Below, piece after piece: positions 1 through 8,903 of a stretch of DNA of 64,000 nt (position 1 is its first letter; every line of letters starts with the position of its first letter). A program made the translations under genes and the position numbers. The notes under the pieces were generated by a model. The model was not told where the DNA came from and did not search any database. It saw nothing but the letters and a program-made list of their open reading frames with translations. The stretch is from Myxococcota bacterium (lineage in GTDB: Bacteria; Myxococcota_A; UBA796; UBA9615; JAKLKC01), in NCBI GenBank assembly GCA_023150875.1, contig JAKLKC010000011.1:1-64000 (forward strand), given 5' to 3'.

Positions 1-640
1 CGTCCGGGTCCGACGCATGCTGCCCACCCTGTGTGAGGGCGGCTTCGTCGAGCGCGCCGAGAACGTGCTCGCCTTCGGCCTGCCCGGCCGCGGCAAGACC
101 CACGTCCTGTGCGCCGTCGGCTACGCGCTGATCCAGCGGGGCTACGCCGTCCTGTTCACCCCCGCCTACCGCCTCGTCCAACAGCTCCTCGTCGCCAAGC
201 GCAACCTCACCCTCGAAGCCGAGCTGAGCGCCCTCGACCGCTTCGACGCCGTGATCCTCGACGACATCGGGTACATCCAGCAGGACCGGGAGGAGATGGA
301 GGTGCTCTTCACCTTCCTGTCCGAGCGCTACGAGCGTAGGAGCGTGCTGATCTCCAGCAACCTGGTGTTCTCCCAGTGGGACCGGATCTTCAAGGATCCG
401 ATGACCACCGCCGCCGCCATCGACCGGATCGTCCACCACGCGACGATCCTCGAGCTGGTGGGGCAGAGCTACCGCACCGATGCGGCGAAGGAGCGCAACG
501 CGGAGCACGTCGCCGCCGGCACGCCCGCAACCGCCCCTCCTCCGCGGGGGAGGGGCGGCGAGAGCACCGCACCTCTCAGCCGGAACGGGCTCCCGGATGG
601 GGAAGTGTAATTGTCGTTGGTGGGTGAATGTAGTTGACGC
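1..640 (+). mobile_element. Right end of an IS21-family insertion sequence (partial)
   Basis: An IstB-type ATPase gene is followed by a short non-coding tail, and the tail runs directly into the broken reading frame of a glutathione S-transferase gene on the other strand. This is the arrangement expected at the istB-proximal end of an IS21-type element. The transposase gene istA and the left end lie outside the window. The exact right end is not certain. The GST-like reading breaks off at about 640-655, so the junction is probably between 615 and 650. Terminal repeats and the target duplication cannot be checked because only one end is present. Confidence 0.7.
2..610 (+). CDS. istB: IS21-family helper ATPase IstB (5' end missing)
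   Basis: IstB is the AAA+ ATPase that works with the IstA transposase in target selection by IS21 elements. The frame is open from the window edge, so the protein starts upstream; about 203 C-terminal residues are visible, against roughly 250 for the family. A Walker A motif (GLPGRGKT) lies near residue 27 of the visible part and a Walker B motif (AVILDDIG) near residue 80, followed by the sensor-like segment SVLISSNL and the family's usual SYR near the end. The last 35 residues are low-complexity. Their DNA holds a perfect 10-bp hairpin stem (531-540 with 549-558). The first ATG in the window is at 17 but is probably internal. Confidence 0.88.
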   Translation, partial: VRVRRMLPTLCEGGFVERAENVLAFGLPGRGKTHVLCAVGYALIQRGYAVLFTPAYRLVQQLLVAKRNLTLEAELSALDRFDAVILDDIGYIQQDREEMEVLFTFLSERYERRSVLISSNLVFSQWDRIFKDPMTTAAAIDRIVHHATILELVGQSYRTDAAKERNAEHVAAGTPATAPPPRGRGGESTAPLSRNGLPDGEV

Positions 641-849
641 CGAGCAGTTCCCAGGTAGTCCGGGAAGGTGACCCGCATCCGGCGGTAGGGGATCCCCCTG
701 TGGTGCAGGTAGACGCGCACCTTCGCCGAGTAGGGGCTGGTGATCTCCTCCCAAAGGCGGAGGTGCCCCTCCGAGCCCGGGGGGAGCCGGCGCTGGGACT
801 CGATCTCCCGGGACTGGCGGAGCAGGTTGCGGGGCGTGGGGTCGATCAC
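640..849 (-). pseudogene. Glutathione S-transferase, truncated by the IS21 element
   Basis: About 70 N-terminal residues remain of a cytosolic GST-like protein. After a 30-residue lead-in, the segment around residues 31-60 (LRLWEEITSPYSAKVRVYLHHRG) is cut short here as a recognisable thioredoxin-fold start: the SPYSAKVR stretch is the usual position for the glutathione-binding beta-alpha unit. The start is a GTG at 849 with a GGAGG ribosome site a few bases upstream, and it lies 49 bases after the stop of the halogenase-like gene on the same strand. After about residue 66 the reading becomes insertion-sequence DNA. The helical C-terminal domain is missing, so the product is almost certainly non-functional. 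Confidence 0.65.
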
Positions 850-898
850 GGGCGCCTCCGTCGATCGGGGGCGTCGACCTGGCGTCGAAGGCGGAGGG

Positions 899-2704
899 TC
901 AGGCGGCGGGGCGGGTGCCGGCGGGGATCGCCGCCGCGGGCTCGCCGGAGGCGCGGGCCCAGGGCTGGAGCTTCGGCACGTGGGTGTACCCGCGGAACTC
1001 CTGGCGGAGGCGGCCCACCGAGGGGTTGCGGGTCTCGCCCCGATGTTTCAGGTCGTGGGCCTTCTCCAGCACCGTGGCCTTGGCGGCCTGCTTCAGGAAG
1101 CGGGCGAGGTGCATCGCGCGACGCGGCTTCTCGACGAAGCCCCGGGCGCCGAAGCCGGCCAGCACGAACTTCGCGTACCACGCCGCGACATAGAAGTACG
1201 TCCTGGAGACCTCGCGGTAGATGTTGAGCATCCCGGGGGTCCAGACGGCGTTCTCGATGAACTTGTCGAAGTGCTTGGGCGTGTTGTAGTCGAACACGAG
1301 CTGGTCGGCCCTGTAGCAGTCCATGAACCCGATGTTCTTGCCCCGGGCGATGAGCTCGCCCAGCTCTTCGTACAGCTCCGCATTGAAGTGTCGCTCGCAG
1401 TTGGCGAGGAGGCGGCGGACGAAGGCCGGGTCCAGGTGCCACTTGCCGGCGAAGATGGGGACGTGGGTGCCGAACCACCAGATGTACTCGTAGTAGATCC
1501 GCCAGCTCATCACGCTGGCGTCGCCCAGCATCTTGCCGTGGTCGTGATACAGATGGATCACCGTGCGGGAGTACCACATGTTGAAGTCGTCGGCGGTCTT
1601 GCGGATCTCCTCGGCGCCGGGATCCCCGGCGAGCTTCCTCTTGACGATCTCGGTGACGCTGCTGACGGCGAATGCGATGGTGGACGTGCCCATCGAGTAG
1701 AAGGCGTCCCCGATGTAGGCGGCGTCGCCCACCACGTACCAGTTGTCCGGGGAGAACATCCGGGTCCTGGGCATGTGGGCGACCCGAGGCCAGTACTGGA
1801 AGTCGATGACCTCTCCGCTCTCCAGGAGCCGATACAGGACGTTGTGGTTCTCCTTGAGGAAGGCGTAGAACTTCTCGCGGGTGTTCAGGTCCTTCCCGTC
1901 GACCTGATCGTGGTGGAACATCGCCCCCACCGACAGCGACATCTCGCCGGTGTCCAGGGGGATCATCCACAGCCAGTGGCCGTGGCCGAAGAAGTGGTTC
2001 GTGCCGTAGTAGTGCGAGGTGGCGCAGTTGTCCGGGTCGTAGCCGTCGTGGAAGATCGTGCGGTCGACGTTCTTCACCCGGACCCAGACGGAGCCGTTGT
2101 TCAGGCCGAACAGGTTCTCCGGACCGGTGAGCACGTTGTCGGTCTTGCGGCCGATGATGAAGCGCCGTCCCGCCGCGTCGACGAGGTGCTTCGCCCTCAG
2201 GACCTCCCGCGTCCCGGCGGCACGCTCCACGTGGACGACGTGGGGCTCGTCGCCCGGGGTGAGGTCGACGTCGACCACCGTGCCGACGCAGTGGACCATC
2301 CCCTTCTGGACGTTCATCCGCTGGAGGTCCACCTCGAGGCGGCCGCGGTGGATCTGGAACGACGCGATGGGAGGGTTGCGGTTGTTCCAGATGCTGAAGT
2401 AATCGTCCATCGCCCCGGTCTTCGACGGGTCCTTGGGCCAGTGGAAGTTCAGGCCGTTCTTGGGCGGCTGGTTCTCGATGAAGTACTCGTGCAGCCCCAG
2501 GTCCTTGTAAGCGAAGAGGGCGGCGACCTCGACCATCGACTCGCCGATCTTGTCGATCTCCAGGACGCGCTCCTCGGTGCGCGGATCCACCAGGGCGATC
2601 CGGATCCCCGGGACGTTGAGCAGGAGGTGGCGGGCCTGGAACTGGCCGGCGATGCCGCCGCCCATGATGACGACGTCGTAGTCGGCGCGCGTCTCGGTCT
2701 GCAC
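899..2704 (-). CDS. Flavin-dependent halogenase-like FAD monooxygenase
   Basis: The predicted enzyme uses reduced flavin and oxygen to halogenate or oxidise an organic substrate in the cytoplasm. From the chosen start it has 601 residues. The FAD-binding GGGIAG motif is at residues 15-20. The ribose/pyrophosphate motif GDAAYIGDAFYSMG is at 326-339. The halogenase hallmark WxWxIP is present as WLWMIP at 244-249. K82, in the context PPKNGLNFHW, aligns by eye with the catalytic lysine of tryptophan halogenases (K79 of PrnA). I chose GTG at 2704 because GGAGGA sits six bases upstream; an upstream extension to 2770 would add 22 residues with no ribosome site. The next gene downstream is the broken GST. 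The substrate is unknown. A non-halogenating relative of the family remains possible. Confidence 0.78.
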   Translation of the reverse strand: MQTETRADYDVVIMGGGIAGQFQARHLLLNVPGIRIALVDPRTEERVLEIDKIGESMVEVAALFAYKDLGLHEYFIENQPPKNGLNFHWPKDPSKTGAMDDYFSIWNNRNPPIASFQIHRGRLEVDLQRMNVQKGMVHCVGTVVDVDLTPGDEPHVVHVERAAGTREVLRAKHLVDAAGRRFIIGRKTDNVLTGPENLFGLNNGSVWVRVKNVDRTIFHDGYDPDNCATSHYYGTNHFFGHGHWLWMIPLDTGEMSLSVGAMFHHDQVDGKDLNTREKFYAFLKENHNVLYRLLESGEVIDFQYWPRVAHMPRTRMFSPDNWYVVGDAAYIGDAFYSMGTSTIAFAVSSVTEIVKRKLAGDPGAEEIRKTADDFNMWYSRTVIHLYHDHGKMLGDASVMSWRIYYEYIWWFGTHVPIFAGKWHLDPAFVRRLLANCERHFNAELYEELGELIARGKNIGFMDCYRADQLVFDYNTPKHFDKFIENAVWTPGMLNIYREVSRTYFYVAAWYAKFVLAGFGARGFVEKPRRAMHLARFLKQAAKATVLEKAHDLKHRGETRNPSVGRLRQEFRGYTHVPKLQPWARASGEPAAAIPAGTRPAA

Positions 2705-2742
2705 GGGGGATCCTCCTTCGGGGGAGCGGGAGCGAGGCGCGC

Positions 2743-2770
2743 ATCGTAACGACGCGCAGCCGAAGCACAA
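2743..2770 (-). promoter_or_regulatory. Possible sigma-70 promoter of the halogenase-like gene
   Basis: On the minus strand a TTGTGC (2765-2770) and a TACGAT (2743-2748) are separated by 16 bases, ending about 38 bases before the GTG start. The -10 region lies in an imperfect palindrome with GCGCG arms (about 2737-2757), which could be an operator. The match to consensus is modest. Confidence 0.35.
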
Positions 2771-2822
2771 CCTCCGATGGACACCCCAAGGACCGGCGCC
2801 GGCCCCCGACGGGGCGCAGTCC

Positions 2823-3827
2823 CTACTCCTTCTTGCCCCCGCCGCGGACCTTGCCCACCGATTTGCGACGGACAGGGCCCTTGAGTGCCCGGCTGACGGG
2901 GCTCGGGGCCTTGCCGGTGGCGGGACGAGGGGACCGGCGCTCGGGCTTCCCCGCCGGGGGGGTGGCCTCGTCCCGGGGGGGGCGGCTGGGGCCGGGGCGC
3001 TCCTTCCGGTCCTTGGGTTGGGCCCAGGCCGCCTTGCGGCGGGGGGCGCGGCTGGCGGCCTCCGCGGGGGTGACCAGGCGGACCTCCGGGGCCTCCTCCC
3101 CCCGGGCGATGGCCTTCAGGACCTCCACCTCCCGCGGGGTCAGCTCGCGCCAGGACCCGACGGACAGGTCCCGGAGGGTGAGGCCGGCGAAGGCGGTGCG
3201 CTTGAGCTTGAGCACCCCGTGGCCCAGGAACTCCATCATGCGACGGACCAGGCGGTTGCGGCCCTCGTACACCGTCACCTGGACCCAGGTGTTCTTCTCG
3301 CGCGCCTCGACGATGGTCACCTCGGAGGGGAGGGTGCGACCGTCCTCCAGGGGGATCCCCTTCTCCAGGGCCGCCGCCTTGCGGTCGGTGAACTGGCCGG
3401 TGACCTTCACCAGGTAGGTCTTGGGGATCTTGAAGCGGGGGTGGGTGAGGCGGTGGGCGAGGTCCCCGTCGTTGGTCAGGAGCAGCACCCCCTCGGTGTG
3501 GTAGTCCAGGCGCCCCACCGGCTCCACCCGGACGGGCAGGTCCTCCAGCAGGTGCTGGACGGTGCGCCGGCCCTGGGGGTCCTCGTCGGTGGTGACGACG
3601 CCCAGGGGCTTGTGGAGGAGCACGTAGGTGGGGCGGGGCGTCGTGCGCGGGAGCAGGCGCCCCCGCACCTTCACGTGCACGTCCTCGGGGTCGACCCGGG
3701 TGCCCGGCTCGGTCACCACCTTGCCCGCCACCGTGACCTCCCCCTCCTGGATCAAGCGGTCCGCCTCCCGGCGCGAGGCGATCCCGTGCATCGCGATCAG
3801 CTTGTTCAGGCGGATGGCTTCACCCAT
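2823..3827 (-). CDS. rluB: 23S rRNA pseudouridine synthase, RluB/RsuA family
   Basis: This enzyme converts a uridine of ribosomal RNA to pseudouridine. The 334-residue protein has an N-terminal S4 RNA-binding domain (about residues 4-50, with RLNKLIAMHGIASRREAD) and the RsuA-type catalytic domain from about 65 to 230. The catalytic aspartate is in GRLDYHTEGVLLLTNDG near residue 102. After residue 240 there is a basic, proline-rich, low-complexity tail, as is common in RluB of GC-rich bacteria. The ATG at 3827 has AGGAG eight bases upstream. The gene overlaps the end of scpB by eight bases, and the scpA-scpB-rluB order is widespread in bacteria. RluB is more likely than RsuA from this context. 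Confidence 0.9.
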   Translation of the reverse strand: MGEAIRLNKLIAMHGIASRREADRLIQEGEVTVAGKVVTEPGTRVDPEDVHVKVRGRLLPRTTPRPTYVLLHKPLGVVTTDEDPQGRRTVQHLLEDLPVRVEPVGRLDYHTEGVLLLTNDGDLAHRLTHPRFKIPKTYLVKVTGQFTDRKAAALEKGIPLEDGRTLPSEVTIVEAREKNTWVQVTVYEGRNRLVRRMMEFLGHGVLKLKRTAFAGLTLRDLSVGSWRELTPREVEVLKAIARGEEAPEVRLVTPAEAASRAPRRKAAWAQPKDRKERPGPSRPPRDEATPPAGKPERRSPRPATGKAPSPVSRALKGPVRRKSVGKVRGGGKKE

Positions 3828-4593
3828 CGTGGGACTCCTGGGGGAGGGTGGCGACCGGGGGGGCGTCGAGGGCGCCCGGGCCCTCCCACTCCTCCCGCGG
3901 GCCGAGGTCCGCGAACTCCCGCAGGGAGGGCAGGTCGGCGAGGTTGCGCAGGGCGAAGACCTGCAGGAAGAGGCGCGTCGTGCCGTAGGTCATGGGGCGG
4001 CCCGGCTCCTCGCGGCGGCCGATGATGCGCACCAGCCCCCGGTCCATCAGGCTCTTGACCGCCGCCCCGGAGTCCACCCCCCGGATCTCCTCCAGGTCGG
4101 CCCGGGTGCAGGGCTGGCGGTAGGCGACGATGGCCAGCACCTCCAGGGCCGCCCGGGACAGCTTGACCGGGCGGCGGCCGGTGAAGGCCCTCACCCAGGG
4201 GGCCGCCTCGGGGCGGGTGCGGAGCTGGAAGCCCGCGGCGACCTCGGCGATCGTCATCCCCGCGCCCCGCTCGTCGTACTCCCGCGCCAGCTCGGCGACG
4301 CGGCGCCGCACCTCGCCGGCGTCGATGTCGGGGGAGCCGAGGACCCGGGCGATGTCCCCGGCGCCCAGGGGGCGGTCGGCCACCAGGAGCAGCGCCTCGA
4401 TCACCTGGCGCACCCGGAGGGGATCGGCGAGCTGCTCCGCCGGGACCGGGTAGGGATCGGGGCCCGGAGCGGGGAGGTCCCCGGCGAGGACGTCGCGGCC
4501 CCGGCCCGCGGCCTCCAGCTCCCCCTGGAGGCGGGCGAGGTCGTCGTCCTCGGGCACCTCGGGGGGATCGTCGCCGTCCCGGACGTCGCTCAC
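3820..4593 (-). CDS. scpB: Segregation and condensation protein B
   Basis: ScpB is the winged-helix partner of ScpA in the SMC condensin complex, which organises and separates the chromosome. The 257-residue protein has an acidic 55-residue lead, then the paired winged helices. The first begins at LRVRQVIEALLLVADRPL and the second contains LSRAALEVLAIVAYRQP and the conserved RGVDSGAAVKSLMDRGLVRIIGR segment, cited here by its ends at about residues 171-193. The GTG start at 4593 overlaps the scpA stop in a GTGA, so the two are translationally coupled. The length is slightly above the usual 180-200 residues because of the extensions at both ends. Confidence 0.9.
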   Translation of the reverse strand: MSDVRDGDDPPEVPEDDDLARLQGELEAAGRGRDVLAGDLPAPGPDPYPVPAEQLADPLRVRQVIEALLLVADRPLGAGDIARVLGSPDIDAGEVRRRVAELAREYDERGAGMTIAEVAAGFQLRTRPEAAPWVRAFTGRRPVKLSRAALEVLAIVAYRQPCTRADLEEIRGVDSGAAVKSLMDRGLVRIIGRREEPGRPMTYGTTRLFLQVFALRNLADLPSLREFADLGPREEWEGPGALDAPPVATLPQESHDG

Positions 4594-5399
4594 GCCTCCC
4601 CCCCGGCGTCGATCTCCGCCTCTCCGAAGGGCAGGCTCTCCTCGGGCCCCTCCCAGCGGAGGTCCAGGAGGATCTCCCCGTGGGGCTCGTCCTGGCGCAC
4701 CCGCAGCACCTTCAACCTCGTCAGCTCCAGCAGGGCGAGGAACGTCACCAGGACCTGCCTCCGGGACTCGCAGCCATCGAACAGGCCGCGGAAGGTGGCC
4801 GATCCGCCGGCATGGCGCAAGCCCCGGTAGAGGAATCGCATGCACTCGCGGATGGACACGGGGTCCAGGAGGACGTGGTGCTCCGCCGGTCCCCGGGCCC
4901 GCTCCGCCAGCAGCTCCCTGAGGGCGGAGAGCAGGTCGAACAGGGAGGCGTCCACGGGGGCTGGGCCCGCGGAGTCCCGGGCGGCCGCGGTGTCGGGGCG
5001 CACGAAGGCGTCCCGGTCCAGGACCCGCGCCCGGGCCAGGGCGTCGGCGGCGTCCTTGTACTTCCGGTACTCCAGCAGGCGGAGGATCAGGTCCTGGCGG
5101 GGATCCCCGCCCTCCTCCTCCTCGTCGGGCTCGGGGGCCCGGGGCAGCAGCTCGCGGCTCTTGAGGTAGCAGAGGGTCGCCGCCATCGCCAGGAACTCCC
5201 CGGCGATCTCCAGGTCGAGCCGCTTCATCAGATCGAGGTACTCCAGGTACTGCTCGGTGATGGCGACGATGGAGATCGAGGTGACGTCCACCTCGCTCTT
5301 GCGGCACAGGTGGAGCAGGAGGTCCAGGGGACCCTCGAAGACCTGGATGTGGACCCGCGGCAGGTCCGCGGGGCGCGGCGGCGGGGCGATGGCTTCCAC
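4590..5399 (-). CDS. scpA: Segregation and condensation protein A
   Basis: ScpA is the kleisin that bridges the SMC heads. The 269-residue protein shows the family's N-terminal signature FEGPLDLLLHLCRKSEVDV at residues 21-39, then ITEQYLEYLDLM and EFLAMAATLCYLKSRELLP up to residue 86. An acidic linker follows, and the C-terminal winged-helix region ends near residue 250. The GTG at 5399 lies five bases after the stop of the M50 protease gene. A second in-frame GTG at residue 16 is possible but would leave no ribosome site of comparable quality. The gene is coupled to scpB downstream. Confidence 0.9.
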   Translation of the reverse strand: MEAIAPPPRPADLPRVHIQVFEGPLDLLLHLCRKSEVDVTSISIVAITEQYLEYLDLMKRLDLEIAGEFLAMAATLCYLKSRELLPRAPEPDEEEEGGDPRQDLILRLLEYRKYKDAADALARARVLDRDAFVRPDTAAARDSAGPAPVDASLFDLLSALRELLAERARGPAEHHVLLDPVSIRECMRFLYRGLRHAGGSATFRGLFDGCESRRQVLVTFLALLELTRLKVLRVRQDEPHGEILLDLRWEGPEESLPFGEAEIDAGGEA

Positions 5400-5404
5400 G
5401 GGGC

Positions 5405-6058
5405 TCAGGCCAGCGCCAGGCTCGTCAGCGCGGCGATGATGCGGTGGGCCGGCCCCATCAGGAAGGAGGCCACGCCGGGGATCAGGATGATCAGGAACAG
5501 GGGCAGGGCCCCCAAGGACTGGGCCATCCACATCCGCTCCCGCGCCGCCGGGGGAAGGAAGAAGGCCAGCACCTTCGACCCGTCCAGGGGGGGGATGGGC
5601 AGCAGGTTGAACCAGGCGAGGATCACGTTCCAGATCACCCCCAGCCGCGCCATGGCGTACAGGGCCTCCACCAGGGGCGTGTCCACCCGGAGCGCCAGGC
5701 CCGCCAGGGGGCGCATCGCCGCGGCGAAGGCGATGGCGAGCACGGCGTTGGAGAGGGGTCCCGCGAAGGCGATGAGGGCGGCGTCCCGCAGGGGGTTGCG
5801 GAGGCGGTGGGGCGAGAAGGGCACCGGCTTCGCCCAGCCGAACATCAGCCCGCCGAAGAGCATCCCCATGAGGGGGAAGGCGATGGTGCCGATGGGGTCG
5901 ATGTGGGGGGCGGGGTTCAGGGTCAGCCGGCCCAACTGGCGCGCGGTGTGGTCCCCCAGCAGCTCGCCGGCGAGGGCGTGGGCGCACTCGTGGAAGACCA
6001 GCGAGAACAGGAAGATCGGGAACGACAGGATGGCGAGCTGGAGGGTGTCGGCGTTCAT
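5405..6058 (-). CDS. Site-2-protease-family membrane metallopeptidase (M50)
   Basis: This is a small intramembrane zinc protease of the YwhC/S2P branch. In 217 residues there are about five or six hydrophobic segments. The zinc site HECAH lies near residues 23-27, inside the first helix region. The third ligand motif NLLPIPPLDGS is near residue 150. There is no PDZ domain. It is the first gene of a minus-strand run leading into scpA and scpB, an order seen in many genomes, although a functional link to condensin is not known. The substrate is unknown. Confidence 0.85.
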   Translation of the reverse strand: MNADTLQLAILSFPIFLFSLVFHECAHALAGELLGDHTARQLGRLTLNPAPHIDPIGTIAFPLMGMLFGGLMFGWAKPVPFSPHRLRNPLRDAALIAFAGPLSNAVLAIAFAAAMRPLAGLALRVDTPLVEALYAMARLGVIWNVILAWFNLLPIPPLDGSKVLAFFLPPAARERMWMAQSLGALPLFLIILIPGVASFLMGPAHRIIAALTSLALA

Positions 6059-6160
6059 GGCGCTCCGTGGTCCCGGGCCCCGGCCGCCGCCGCGTCGGAC
6101 GGGGGAACGGCGCCTCCCCGGGCAATGTAGGTCGCCCCCGCGCCGGGCGCCCGTGGCCGT

Positions 6161-6859
6161 CTACTCGCGCTCGCGCACGACCCGCCGCATCTCCTGGACC
6201 ACCTCGTCGACCCCCATGCGGGTCGAGTCGATGCGGACGGCGTCGTCCGCGGGGCGGAGGGGCGCCAGGGCCCGGGTCGAGTCCTGGTGGTCCCGCTTCG
6301 CGATGTCCCGCCGGACCTCCCCGAGGGAGGGGGACTCGCCCCGGGCCTCCAGGTCCCGGAGCCGCCGGCGACCCCTCTCGTCCGGGGCGGCGTCCAGGTA
6401 GAACTTCACCTCGGCGTCGGGGAAGACCACCGTGCCGATGTCCCTCCCCTCCATCACCACGCCTCCCCCCTCGCCCAGGCGCCGCTGCTCCCCGGTCAGG
6501 GCGGCCCGGACGGCGGGCAGGGCGCTCACCGCGGACGCCGCCATCCCGACGGCGGAGCTGCGGATCTCGTTGGTGACGTCCCGTCCGTCCACGAAGACCC
6601 GCTGCCCCCCCGCGGGGCCGGGCTCGAAGCGGAAGCGAAGGGTCCGGGCCAGCCGTCCCAGGGCCTCCTCGTCGTCCGCGGCGATCCCCTGGGACATCGC
6701 CGTCGCCGCCAGGGCCCGGTACATGGCGCCGGTGTCCAGGTAGGTGTAACCGAGGGCCTTCGCCAGGGCCCGGGCGACCGTGCTCTTGCCCGCCCCCGAA
6801 GGCCCGTCGATGGCCACCCTGAGGCGGCGGGGGGCCGCGCCCGTCGGGTCCCCGCTCAC
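6161..6859 (-). CDS. cmk: Cytidylate kinase
   Basis: This enzyme phosphorylates CMP and dCMP with ATP. The 232-residue protein has the P-loop GPSGAGKST at residues 19-27, the nucleotide-monophosphate segment [11 protein letters not shown] at 41-51, the family-specific long NMP domain (about 60-130) with [10 protein letters not shown], and the [20 protein letters not shown] region at 138-157, ending with a basic lid. The GTG start at 6859 overlaps the accA stop as GTGA. The ORF is complete and close to the usual length of about 225 residues. Confidence 0.93.
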   Translation of the reverse strand: MSGDPTGAAPRRLRVAIDGPSGAGKSTVARALAKALGYTYLDTGAMYRALAATAMSQGIAADDEEALGRLARTLRFRFEPGPAGGQRVFVDGRDVTNEIRSSAVGMAASAVSALPAVRAALTGEQRRLGEGGGVVMEGRDIGTVVFPDAEVKFYLDAAPDERGRRRLRDLEARGESPSLGEVRRDIAKRDHQDSTRALAPLRPADDAVRIDSTRMGVDEVVQEMRRVVRERE

Positions 6860-7896
6860 CGGTCGGCGTCCCCCAGCGGCTCGTCCTCGTCGAAGGTGAT
6901 CTCCACGCCGTTGACCCTCCGGCCCCTCTCGCTGAAGCGCCCGAGGTGGCGCACCCGCTGGTAGCGGTCCGCCGCGAGCTCGTCGGGGCCCAGGCCGCGC
7001 AGGGCCTCCAGGTGGCGGCGCAGCGCGTCGCCCAGCTCCCGCGCCGCGCCCTCCGGGTCGCGGTGGGCCCCCCCCAGGGGCTCGGGCACCACCTCGTCGG
7101 CGACCCCCAGGCGGTGGCAGTCGGGGGCGGTGTAGCGGAGCGCCCCCGCGGCGACCTCGCCCTTGCTCTGGTCCTTCCAGAGGATGGCGGCGCACGCCTC
7201 GGGGGAGATCACCGAGTAGATGGAGTTCTCCAGCATCAGCACGCGGTTGCCGACGCCCACGGCCAGGGCGCCGCCGGACCCCCCCTCCCCGATCACCGTG
7301 CAGACCACCGGCACCCTGAGGCTCGACATGACCATGATGTTCTTGGCGATGGCCTCCGCCTGTCCCCGGGCCTCGGCCTCGATCCCGGGGTAGGCCCCGG
7401 GGGTGTCGATGAAGGTGAGGATGGGCCGGCGGTACCGCTCCGCCAGGTTCATGATCCGGAGAGCCTTCCGGTAGCCCTCGGGGAAGGGCATGCCGAAGTT
7501 GCGGACGACGTTCTCCTTGGTGTTCCTCCCCTTCTGATGCCCGATCACCGCCACCGGCCGGCCGTCGAAGCGGGCGAGGCCGCAGACGATGGCCTGGTCG
7601 TCCATGAAGTTCCGGTCGCCATGGAGCTCGTACCAGTCGGTGAAGAGCATCCGGACGTAGTCGAGGGTGTAGGGCCGCTGGGGATGGCGCGAGAGCTGGG
7701 TGCGCTGCCACGCGCCGAGGTCCTGGAAGATCTCCTTGCGGAGCTTCCTGGCCTTGCGGTCGAGGTTCTCGATCTCGCGGGAGCAGTCGACCTTCCCGGA
7801 GGCGGCGATCCGCCGCAGCTCGGCGATCTTCTCCTCGAGCTCCAGGATCGGCCGCTCGAACTCCAGCACGAAGTCCTTGGCCATTCTCGCCTTCAT
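6856..7896 (-). CDS. accA: Acetyl-CoA carboxylase carboxyltransferase, alpha subunit
   Basis: AccA, with AccD, transfers the carboxyl group from biotin to acetyl-CoA in the first step of fatty-acid synthesis. The 346-residue protein has the family's N-terminal coiled segment [16 protein letters not shown], then the crotonase-fold core with [23 protein letters not shown] and the oxyanion-hole region [10 protein letters not shown] near residue 196. The C-terminal tail is acidic. The ATG at 7896 overlaps the miaA stop as ATGA. A second ATG at residue 5 (7884), preceded by AAGG, is an alternative start. accD is not in the window. Confidence 0.93.
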   Translation of the reverse strand: MKARMAKDFVLEFERPILELEEKIAELRRIAASGKVDCSREIENLDRKARKLRKEIFQDLGAWQRTQLSRHPQRPYTLDYVRMLFTDWYELHGDRNFMDDQAIVCGLARFDGRPVAVIGHQKGRNTKENVVRNFGMPFPEGYRKALRIMNLAERYRRPILTFIDTPGAYPGIEAEARGQAEAIAKNIMVMSSLRVPVVCTVIGEGGSGGALAVGVGNRVLMLENSIYSVISPEACAAILWKDQSKGEVAAGALRYTAPDCHRLGVADEVVPEPLGGAHRDPEGAARELGDALRRHLEALRGLGPDELAADRYQRVRHLGRFSERGRRVNGVEITFDEDEPLGDADR

Positions 7897-8903
7897 CCGT
7901 TCGCGGAGGCGCGCCCCCCCGGCGGCGCCCCGACGGCAACCGGGGGATCCTGAAGGAAAGCGCGCGCCTGTTCAAGCGCCTCCGCGATCCCGTCGGGCGG
8001 GGGAGGCAGGGGACGGGCTCGAGCGTCGCCCCGGAACCACTGGACCTGCCTCCGGGCGTAGGCCCGGGTGTCGGCGATCACCCGGGCCAGGGTCTCGTCG
8101 GCGTCGATGGCGCCGCCCAGGTGCTCCACCACCCGGCGGTAGCCGAGCCCCCGCAGGCCGCGCCCCGAGGGGTCCGCCCCCGACGCCAGCAGGCGCCGCA
8201 CCTCCTCCACCCACCCCGCCTCGAACATCCCCCGGGCGCGGGACGCGATCCGCTCGTCCAGGACCTCCCGGGGGACCTGGATCGTGAGGCGCAGCGCCGG
8301 GAAGAGGCCACCGGGGAAGCGGTGGGCGGCGTGGATCTCGCTGAGGGGCCGGCCGGTGAGGCGGTGGACCTCCAGGGCCCTCTCGATCCGGACGAGGTCC
8401 CGGGGGTGCAGGCGGGCGGCGGCCTCGGGGTCCACCTCGCCCAGGAGGCGGTGGAGGGTGCCGGGCCCCCCCTCGGCCTCCGCCCGGCGCAGCTCCGCCC
8501 GCACCCCGGGGTCCGCGGCCGGCGCCGGGGCGAGGCCGTCCAGCAGGGCCCGGATCCACAGCCCCGTCCCGCCGACCACCAGCGGCACCCGGCCCCGCGC
8601 GGCGATCTCCCGGACCGCCCGGGACGCGAGGTCCCGGAAGCGGGCCGCCGAGAACGCCTCGTCGGGGTCGATCACGTCCAGCAGGTGGTGCCGGACCCGC
8701 GCCCTCTCCTCCGGGGTCGGCTTCGCGGTGCCCACGTCGAGGCTGCGGAAGACCTGCATGGAGTCGGCGCAGACGATCTCGCCCCCCAGCTCCTCGGCGA
8801 GGCGCATCGCCGTCTCCGACTTCCCCGAGGCCGTCGGCCCCTGGAGCACCACCAGCCGGGGAGCGGGGGGATCCGCCTGCGGGGCGCGCGGCGCGTCAGC
8901 CAC
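7893..8903 (-). CDS. miaA: tRNA dimethylallyltransferase
   Basis: MiaA adds a dimethylallyl group to A37 of tRNAs reading UNN codons. In the 336-residue protein the P-loop is GPTASGKSE at about residues 22-30, followed by the catalytic [17 protein letters not shown] segment near 46-62 and [15 protein letters not shown] near 109-123. The C-terminal swinging domain includes [11 protein letters not shown] and [11 protein letters not shown]. The GTG start at 8903 overlaps the last eight bases of mutL. The mutL-miaA neighbourhood is common in bacteria. Confidence 0.93.
   Translation of the reverse strand: MADAPRAPQADPPAPRLVVLQGPTASGKSETAMRLAEELGGEIVCADSMQVFRSLDVGTAKPTPEERARVRHHLLDVIDPDEAFSAARFRDLASRAVREIAARGRVPLVVGGTGLWIRALLDGLAPAPAADPGVRAELRRAEAEGGPGTLHRLLGEVDPEAAARLHPRDLVRIERALEVHRLTGRPLSEIHAAHRFPGGLFPALRLTIQVPREVLDERIASRARGMFEAGWVEEVRRLLASGADPSGRGLRGLGYRRVVEHLGGAIDADETLARVIADTRAYARRQVQWFRGDARARPLPPPPDGIAEALEQARAFLQDPPVAVGAPPGGRASANG

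Noticed and set aside
740-2749. A 669-codon open frame on the plus strand opposite the halogenase-like gene
   Set aside because: Long antisense frames are produced by the GC bias. The encoded sequence is valine/aspartate-rich with no domain, and the minus-strand protein has clear motifs.
2705-2770. Upstream start for the halogenase-like protein at 2770
   Set aside because: The extra 22 residues are not family-like and lack a ribosome site, whereas GTG 2704 has GGAGGA at six bases.
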